Source: an uncultured Bacilli bacterium | GTDB taxonomy: Bacteria; Bacillota_I; Bacilli_A; RFN20; CAG-288 | NCBI GenBank assembly: GCA_934700375.1 | Contig: CAKUXT010000010.1 | Location: forward strand, 1-19,669 | Direction of reading: 5' to 3' | Length of the DNA: 19,669 nucleotides | Shown here: positions 14,296-19,669 of the stretch, one piece after another | Numbering within the stretch: position 1 is the stretch's first letter | How the letters are laid out: each line of letters starts with the position of its first letter | Position numbers and translations under genes: made by a program | The notes under the pieces: model-generated | What the model saw: the letters and a program-made list of their open reading frames with translations, nothing else | Database searches by the model: none | Told to the model about the DNA's origin: nothing

Positions 14296-14760
14296 ATGAA
14301 AAACAAGAAAGTGTCTAAGATTCCCGTTCCGGCTGTTGTTATTCTCAGTTTTGTTATTTTAGCAGGTATTGCTCTTATCGTTACAGGCGTTGTTTTAGGC
14401 AATAAATCCGATGGCCCAGAAGGCATGACTTATATGTTTGTTTTTGATGCTATCGGCTCATTTCTGACAATGGGCGGCATCTTTGGACTCCTTGTCTGCT
14501 TCATGCCTCTTATTATGAAGAAGATGACAAAGGTAACTGCACCTATCACAAAGCAGTATATGAACGATGTCGGTATTCCTACTGCTGATACTATCATCAA
14601 AGACAAGATCACATGTCCGTATTGCCAGGAAGAGAATCCGTCTACTGCTACTTATTGTTCTCGCTGTGGTAAGGCTCTTTATAAGGTCTGCCCGCATTGC
14701 AGTACAAAGAATCCTGGTGAAGCCGAATACTGCAATCACTGCGGCGAAAAGCTTGATTAG
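14296..14760 (+). CDS. Small membrane protein with two C-terminal zinc ribbons
   Basis: 154 residues. A basic N-terminus is followed by two predicted membrane segments (about residues 12-35 and 50-75). After a linker come two zinc ribbons of the CxxC...CxxC type: Cys107/110 with Cys121/124 (CPYC and CSRC) and Cys132/135 with Cys146/149 (CPHC and CNHC), separated by only seven residues. This arrangement resembles double zinc ribbon (DZANK-like) modules, which usually mediate protein or nucleic-acid contacts. No enzyme motif is present, and I do not recognise a specific family. AGAGG at 14282-14286 is the ribosome site. The gene is monocistronic, and no clear terminator follows. Both ends of the ribbon region probably face the cytoplasm, by inference from the basic N-terminus. 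Confidence 0.78.
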   Translation: MKNKKVSKIPVPAVVILSFVILAGIALIVTGVVLGNKSDGPEGMTYMFVFDAIGSFLTMGGIFGLLVCFMPLIMKKMTKVTAPITKQYMNDVGIPTADTIIKDKITCPYCQEENPSTATYCSRCGKALYKVCPHCSTKNPGEAEYCNHCGEKLD

Positions 14761-14833
14761 TTTCTATTCGATTCAGGTGAAAACGAAAAGGTTTGCCGCC
14801 CTCTTTTTCATGATTTTACAAATGGTGTGATGT

Positions 14834-14969
14834 GTACCCAATTATTTGGACCAACTTTATCTATATCCTATCAAAGAGTTGATGGAATGGAAAGAGCCTG
14901 AATAGGTGATTTCCACTGTAGATACTCTTTGATATCATATTGTTATAGCAGGTCCAATATTAGGGGTAC
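14834..14969. mobile_element. 136-bp imperfect palindrome, probable insertion-sequence/MITE remnant
   Basis: The outer arms 14834-14852 (GTACCC...TTGGACC) and 14951-14969 (GGTCCAA...GGGTAC) match at 13 of 19 positions. The inner arms TATCAAAGAGT (14869-14879) and ACTCTTTGATA (14924-14934) match perfectly and lie at exactly the same distance from their ends. TGGAAA (14888-14893) and TTTCCA (14910-14915) continue the symmetry to the centre. The ends recall IS3-family (IS150-like) termini of the form TGTACCC...GGAC. Read inward, the left arm gives IKELMEWKEPE and the right arm IKEYLQWKSPIQ, the latter preceded one frame away by Tyr-Asn-Asn, which recalls transposase tails. No intact transposase is present and no target duplication is visible. 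The rest of the gap (14761-14833, 14970-15055) is AT-rich with only a weak AAAGAG/CTCTTT stem (14987-15008). Confidence 0.5.
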
Positions 14970-15055
14970 GGAGCACTTTGTTTTATAAAGAGATTAATAT
15001 TCCTCTTTGATTTTCTTTTCTTTCTGGATTGAATTCTTTGTATAAGTCTATTATT

Positions 15056-16204
15056 TTATGCAGCTTCTTCCTCTTTGTAGATGGACATTTCTGTTTCAGC
15101 ATCAAAGAGATGAACGTTCTCACTCAGACAGTTATAATAGACATCATCATTAGCAGCAAGATTGATTTTAAAGATTGTCTTACAAATGAAGTTAGCTTCA
15201 CCTAAACGATCATTTTCAAAGCCTTTAAGCTGAGTATAGATAAGTTTTTCGTTACCTAAATCTTCGACAAGGTGGACACTTCCCTTGATAGAATGTTCTT
15301 TATCATCGCTGATACATGCATGTTCAGGTCTGATACCAAATAGAATCTTATGTTCACCATCAAAATATGATTGATCGAACGAAGTGAAATCATTCTTGTT
15401 GAAGACTAAATTATCTCCATTATCAAAATCAAATTTGATGTTTTCTCCTTCTATCTTTGCAACACATGGTAAGAAATTCATTTGAGGTGTACCGATAAAA
15501 CCAGCGACAAACTTATTCTTAGGATGGTCATAGAGATGCACAGGTGAATCGATCTGTTGGATAACACCATCTTTTAAAACAACAATTCTAGTACCCATAG
15601 TCATAGCTTCAGTCTGATCATGTGTGACATAGATGAAAGTTGTCTTCAGTTTCTGATATAAAGAGGAGATAACAACTCGCATGGCTGTTCTAAGCTTAGC
15701 ATCAAGGTTAGAAAGAGGTTCATCGAGTAAGAAGACTTTTGGATTTCTGACAATAGCTCTACCTAGGGCAACTCTTTGCATCTGACCACCGGATAATTCT
15801 TTTGGTTTTCTATCAAGATATTCTTCGATTTCAAGAAGCTTGGCTGCTTCATGAATCTTTTCATCAATGATGTTTTTCTTAACATGTCTCATCTTCAAGC
15901 CAAAAGCCATGTTGTCATAGACAGTCATATGGGGATAAAGAGCGTAGTTTTGGAAAACCATAGCAATATCTCTATCTTTAGGCGGTAAAGTATTGACCAA
16001 CTTATCATCGATATAGATTTCACCTGAAGTTATTTCTTCTAAACCAGCAATCATTCTTAAGGTTGTTGATTTTCCACAACCGGAAGGACCGACAAAAACA
16101 ATAAATTCATTATCTTTGATATCCATAGTAAAGTCAGAAACAGCTTTAACCTTATTCTTTCCGTTATAGACCTTACATACATTTACTAATTTTACTTCAG
16201 CCAT
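15056..16204 (-). CDS. Carbohydrate ABC transporter ATP-binding protein (MsmK/UgpC type)
   Basis: 382 residues from the ATG at 16204. Walker [10 protein letters not shown] (39-47), signature [14 protein letters not shown] (from 137), Walker [15 protein letters not shown] (from 159) and the switch [13 protein letters not shown] are intact. A C-terminal OB/TOBE region with [10 protein letters not shown] follows. This is the ATPase shared by CUT1 oligosaccharide importers. AAAGGAGA directly abuts the ATG at 16210, but is six bases from the ATG at 16204, so the inner start is preferred. It follows the GH31 gene within two bases and is the last gene of the operon. No permease or binding protein is in the window; in relatives such an ATPase can serve several importers. 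Sugar specificity cannot be read from this sequence. Confidence 0.93.
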   Translation of the reverse strand: MAEVKLVNVCKVYNGKNKVKAVSDFTMDIKDNEFIVFVGPSGCGKSTTLRMIAGLEEITSGEIYIDDKLVNTLPPKDRDIAMVFQNYALYPHMTVYDNMAFGLKMRHVKKNIIDEKIHEAAKLLEIEEYLDRKPKELSGGQMQRVALGRAIVRNPKVFLLDEPLSNLDAKLRTAMRVVISSLYQKLKTTFIYVTHDQTEAMTMGTRIVVLKDGVIQQIDSPVHLYDHPKNKFVAGFIGTPQMNFLPCVAKIEGENIKFDFDNGDNLVFNKNDFTSFDQSYFDGEHKILFGIRPEHACISDDKEHSIKGSVHLVEDLGNEKLIYTQLKGFENDRLGEANFICKTIFKINLAANDDVYYNCLSENVHLFDAETEMSIYKEEEAA

Positions 16205-16206
16205 AA

Positions 16207-17706
16207 TCATTCTCCTTTAATACGTTTAAAATGCGGAATTCTCTTCATGTCTGCAACAATCTCGTATTCACCACCTTCATAGACCTTATTGTCATCACCT
16301 AACCATTTGCCTTTAGGAAGGATTGCTTTTCTCTTTCCGCCTTTAGTGATAATAGGTGCTAGTAGAAGGTCATCGCCTAAAAAGAACTGATCTGTAATAG
16401 GAAGATAAGAAGCATCATTGTCAACCTCAGCCATACTCCTGATAATACCTACTCCATCTTTTGCATCTTCCCAAAGTCTATCAATCAAAGGAACTAGTGT
16501 TTCATGGAACTTGACGGATTCCAGGACGATTCTCTGATTATCAGTTGACAGGCATTTCCATGGCGCTAATGAGAATTGCATCATTGGGAAACATGCTGCA
16601 ACTTGGCTATACCTGACAAATAGTTCTTCATCTATTTTAAAGCCATCACTATGGAAGGAAGGGACCATTCCACCACCGATCATATCAGGACAGATATATG
16701 GATACCCGATAAGCGAGGCTACTATTGCGTTAGGGATCAGGGCGTTTATTCCATCATCCTGCCATGAATGATTTTTGTCTCTAAGACGATGGACAGTATT
16801 GCTGTTGAAACAATTGAGTCCAACTCTCAATTCAGTAAAATCATATTTTTCACCAAGTAGACACCATTCTCTTGCCTGCTCATATGGTTTACCGCTCTTG
16901 ATATTAAGATAGTATTCAGGATCAGCTCCATCCATCTTGAAGCCATCGACTTTGTATTCATCAATCAGTCTTTTGAATTCATTTTCTATCCAAGCGATAC
17001 TATCTTTATTAGTAAGATCAAGTGCAGCACTGTATCCGTTCCACCAATGAGTGATCATTGTCTCATCATTTCTATCCTTACAAAGGAGCCCTTTGCTTTC
17101 CAAACACCTGAAGACAGAGCTATCCGGTGAGACAAAAGGGACTAACCAAAGTATGACTTTAAATCCTAAAGCATGAAGCTTATCAATCATCTCTTTTGGA
17201 TGGGGGAATTTTTTGGCATCAAAATCATATACACCATAATCCTTACACCAGCAGTCATCAATCATGAATACTCCAGGTTTATAGCCGTGGGAGATGATAT
17301 CTTCTGCATAAGAGATCACTTTCTCTTCAGTGCAGTCCCATTCCATTTCTATCCAAGTATTGAACTGAGGATTTTCGTAGAACAATTTTTGAGGGGCACG
17401 ATTTTGTTTTCTAAAAAGTCTTTTTCTGATAGTCCTGATTGTAGAAATAAAATCTAAACCTGTTTCTTCAATGCTGATATCCTCATCTAGAGTAAGAGTA
17501 CCTTTATCAAAGCAGAATGCGAATGGTCTATCACTGTAGATGATTGTTCCACAAGTAGAAAAGAGAAGTGAAGAGGCTTGGTTACCTGAATGGAAAGTTC
17601 TTAAATCTCTAGAGAAAACAGTATTCTTATCATAAGGCATGTTGACACCATCATTAAGACAGCCACCGATGAACAATTCATTATCTTTAAGTTTATATAC
17701 TTTCAT
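16207..17706 (-). CDS. Glycoside hydrolase family 31 protein
   Basis: 499 residues from the ATG at 17706. The catalytic (beta/alpha)8 region starts around [10 protein letters not shown] (about residue 115) and GVFMIDDCW. The nucleophile is Asp259 in [12 protein letters not shown]. The likely acid/base is Asp318 in HSWQDDG, followed by the family's [13 protein letters not shown]. The C-terminal beta domain (LPKGKWLG...YEGG) is typical. GH31 enzymes act on alpha-glucosides, alpha-xylosides or alpha-galactosides; there is no signal peptide, so the protein should act on imported oligosaccharides. The ATG follows the GH3 stop by one base (TGATATG) without a ribosome site, so coupled re-initiation is likely. 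An in-frame TTG at 17739 is less convincing. Exact substrate unknown. Confidence 0.88.
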   Translation of the reverse strand: MKVYKLKDNELFIGGCLNDGVNMPYDKNTVFSRDLRTFHSGNQASSLLFSTCGTIIYSDRPFAFCFDKGTLTLDEDISIEETGLDFISTIRTIRKRLFRKQNRAPQKLFYENPQFNTWIEMEWDCTEEKVISYAEDIISHGYKPGVFMIDDCWCKDYGVYDFDAKKFPHPKEMIDKLHALGFKVILWLVPFVSPDSSVFRCLESKGLLCKDRNDETMITHWWNGYSAALDLTNKDSIAWIENEFKRLIDEYKVDGFKMDGADPEYYLNIKSGKPYEQAREWCLLGEKYDFTELRVGLNCFNSNTVHRLRDKNHSWQDDGINALIPNAIVASLIGYPYICPDMIGGGMVPSFHSDGFKIDEELFVRYSQVAACFPMMQFSLAPWKCLSTDNQRIVLESVKFHETLVPLIDRLWEDAKDGVGIIRSMAEVDNDASYLPITDQFFLGDDLLLAPIITKGGKRKAILPKGKWLGDDNKVYEGGEYEIVADMKRIPHFKRIKGE

Positions 17707-17707
17707 A

Positions 17708-19669
17708 TCAATATTTAGAATACTGGTCACTGGAATCAAGATTGATAGTGACTTTTACTCTCTCCTTAATATCTCTTACAGAAGAACCAATATAGATATC
17801 ATAGACTCCGTTTTCTACATAATAAGAATGAAGTGCTTCCGAATAGAAAGCAAAGTCTCTATACGAAAGATGAAATCTGAATGTCTTCTTTTCAAAGGCA
17901 CGAATCTCGTCTTTCTTATATGCTTTCAATTCTTTTATCGGTCTTGAAACAGTGCTGTTTCTTTCACCGACATAAATCTGAACAACCTCTTTTCCATCAA
18001 CAGAAGAAACATTCTTAACATCAACAGCAATATCAAATCCATCATTTGAATTTTCAACTGTGAAGTTAGAATATTCAAAGCAGGAGTAACTAAGGCCATA
18101 ACCAAAGCAGTAATTCACTTCTTTTTGATAATAGTCATAGTATCTGTATCCGACAAAAACGCCCTCTTCATATCTTTCGTATAAATAGTTGCCTGTATCT
18201 GTCCCTGTCGGTGTATCACTTAATGAAAGCGGGAAAGTCTCTGACAGTCTACCAGCAAAGTTTTCTTTTCCGAGAAGAAGGAGCGCTAAAGCATCATTCA
18301 CTTTCTCACCAGCAAAACCAGCATAGACAATAGCTTTTACTTTATCCTTGAAAGGAGATACATCAATAGCACTGCCTGCATAGATTACAACGATGATGTT
18401 GTCATTCACTTTAGCTAAAGAAGAAATAAGATCCAATTGAGCGGAAGGAAGAGAGATATTCTCTCTATCTCTTTCTTCTGTTTCAATAAAGCTATCATTT
18501 CCGACTGCAACAATGATAGCATCCTTATCTACTGCATTCATCAACACTGGCTTATAGCCAAAGATATTATAGAATCCATCTCTTGCCAAATAACCATTAT
18601 CAAAAGAAACTTGAGAAGAAGTATATTTTCTTAGACATTCAGGAAGAGTCTGAAGCGGCTCAGTGTTTACTAAAGATGAACCACCGCCTGCAATCGGAGT
18701 CTTGCACGCATACTGTCCGACAACATAGATATTATCGCCCTTGAGCGGTAAGATTCCGTCATTTTTCAAAAGAACAATTGAGTCAAGAGCAGCCTGTTTA
18801 GCTATTTCTAATTTATCATCTCTTGAATAAATCACTTTTCTGATTTTCTTAGCTTCTCTATTCTTGTTTGTAAGCTGTTCTAATCTAGAAACAGATTCAT
18901 CAAGTTCTTTAATTGGAAGTTTTGATTCACTTTCTGCTTTTTCTAACTGTGGAACGAATCCTTGATTATCTGGCATTGAAAGATCAACACCGGCTTTTAA
19001 GGATTTGACTCTGTCTCTGACTGCTCCCCAGTCTGAGACAACAACACCGGAGAAAGAAAACTCATTTCTTAAAACGTCATTCAATAAATATTTGTTTTCA
19101 GAAGCGTAGACACCGTTAATCGGATTATAAGAACACATAACAGTCCATGGTTTTGCCTGTATAGCGATTCTAAATGCTTCAAGATAGATCTCATGCATAG
19201 TTCTTTCATCTACTTCAGAGCTTTGGAAGAATCTATCTCTTTCTCTGTTATTGCAGGCGAAATGCTTTAAAGAAGTACCAATACCTCTTTCCTGTACACC
19301 ATTGATATACGCTCTTGCCAATGTTCCTGCAAGATAAGGATCTTCACTATAGTATTCAAAATTTCTTCCGCATAAAGGGGTTCTTTTGATATTGACACCA
19401 GGTCCTAAGATAATATCAACTTCTTTTGCTATACAGTCATCAGCCAAAGCTGAGCCGACCTTTCTGATAGTGTCTTCATTAAAAGAACAAGATAAAATCG
19501 AAGAAGTCGGATACGAGACTGACTTATATGAATACTGTTTCTCATTGTCGCTATCATAAACATAACGAAGACCATGAGGTCCGTCAGATACACGAAGAGA
19601 ATCAATAGAAGGTGAACATGCTTCACTTTCCCAGCAGTTCTTACCACAGATCACTTTGAATTTGTCTTG
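17708..19669 (-). CDS. Glycoside hydrolase family 3 beta-glycosidase (5' end outside window)
   Basis: 653 residues are visible, and the frame stays open to the window edge, so the start lies to the right of base 19669. The N-terminal GH3 domain has LRVSDGPHGLRYV, ILGPGVNIKRTPLCGRNFEY, SLKHFACNNRERDR and the nucleophile Asp in GVVVSDWGAV. The GH3 C-terminal domain has SIVLLKNDGILPLKG, and ETEERDREN carries a likely acid/base Glu. A fibronectin type III-like domain closes the protein (VDVKNVSSVDGKEVVQIYVG). No PA14 insert is seen. Family members release glucose or xylose from beta-glycosides. No signal peptide can be judged because the start is missing. With GH31 and the ATPase it forms a sugar-use operon, transcribed from outside the window. 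Confidence 0.93.
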   Translation of the reverse strand, partial: QDKFKVICGKNCWESEACSPSIDSLRVSDGPHGLRYVYDSDNEKQYSYKSVSYPTSSILSCSFNEDTIRKVGSALADDCIAKEVDIILGPGVNIKRTPLCGRNFEYYSEDPYLAGTLARAYINGVQERGIGTSLKHFACNNRERDRFFQSSEVDERTMHEIYLEAFRIAIQAKPWTVMCSYNPINGVYASENKYLLNDVLRNEFSFSGVVVSDWGAVRDRVKSLKAGVDLSMPDNQGFVPQLEKAESESKLPIKELDESVSRLEQLTNKNREAKKIRKVIYSRDDKLEIAKQAALDSIVLLKNDGILPLKGDNIYVVGQYACKTPIAGGGSSLVNTEPLQTLPECLRKYTSSQVSFDNGYLARDGFYNIFGYKPVLMNAVDKDAIIVAVGNDSFIETEERDRENISLPSAQLDLISSLAKVNDNIIVVIYAGSAIDVSPFKDKVKAIVYAGFAGEKVNDALALLLLGKENFAGRLSETFPLSLSDTPTGTDTGNYLYERYEEGVFVGYRYYDYYQKEVNYCFGYGLSYSCFEYSNFTVENSNDGFDIAVDVKNVSSVDGKEVVQIYVGERNSTVSRPIKELKAYKKDEIRAFEKKTFRFHLSYRDFAFYSEALHSYYVENGVYDIYIGSSVRDIKERVKVTINLDSSDQYSKY

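Noticed and set aside
14761..15055. A small gene in the gap between the zinc-ribbon gene and the sugar ATPase gene
   Set aside because: No frame combines a start, a ribosome site and plausible protein sequence; peptides seen in the palindrome are broken by stops and frame changes.
17704..17739. Longer GH31 start at the TTG at 17739
   Set aside because: TTG start overlapping the GH3 end by 32 bases without a ribosome site; the ATG at 17706 directly after the GH3 stop is more plausible.
1..19669. CRISPR array, tRNA/rRNA genes, riboswitches, prophage or defence genes
   Set aside because: No regularly spaced repeats, no cloverleaf-like sequences and no recognisable phage or defence motif were found on reading both strands; a covariance-model scan was not possible.

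Overview
The window looks like a chromosome segment of a low-to-moderate GC anaerobic Bacillota. The Erysipelotrichia are a reasonable guess, but that is inference and not proven here. Supporting signs are the holA/rpsT neighbourhood, an RNase J, an MsmK/UgpC-type sugar ABC ATPase, BmpA-class nucleoside permeases, strong AGGAGG ribosome sites, and a glycyl radical enzyme (oxygen-sensitive chemistry). TGA is used as a stop throughout and TGG for Trp, so the code is standard and not Mollicutes-like.

Left part (1-3858, plus strand): the end of a nucleoside-type ABC importer (two permeases, the first cut by the window edge) closed by a terminator, then a two-gene unit, YjjI-family glycyl radical enzyme plus its YjjW radical-SAM activase, with its own promoter and a 12-bp palindrome. 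Centre-left (3862-6544, minus strand): an operon of a DJ-1/PfpI protein, a CvpA-like membrane protein and a P-loop uridine/nucleoside kinase-like protein with an unassigned C-terminal part. A divergent promoter region separates it from aguA-aguB (agmatine to N-carbamoylputrescine to putrescine), followed by exonuclease III and an RNase J paralogue with its own promoter and leader hairpin (6616-11253).

Centre-right (11328-14760): deoC (minus), rpsT (plus, with a consensus promoter and two tandem terminators), holA and a cyclophilin (minus, overlapping by one base), and a small membrane protein with two zinc ribbons (plus). An AT-rich, gene-free stretch (14761-15055) holds a 136-bp imperfect palindrome that looks like mobile-element debris. 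Right part (15056-19669, minus): a carbohydrate operon of a GH3 beta-glycosidase (5' end outside the window), a GH31 glycosidase and an MsmK/UgpC-type ATPase.

Most of the window is ordinary housekeeping. The items that stand out are the RNase J with two metal-ligand substitutions (HxHxDH to HxHxDQ; PVHGE to PVKGD), its structured leader, the YjjI/YjjW pair in nucleoside-metabolism surroundings (nucleoside permeases, nucleoside kinase-like gene, deoC), the palindromic element beside the glycosidase operon, and an unexplained hairpin with a U-rich internal loop after rpsT. I saw no CRISPR array, tRNA, rRNA, prophage or defence system.
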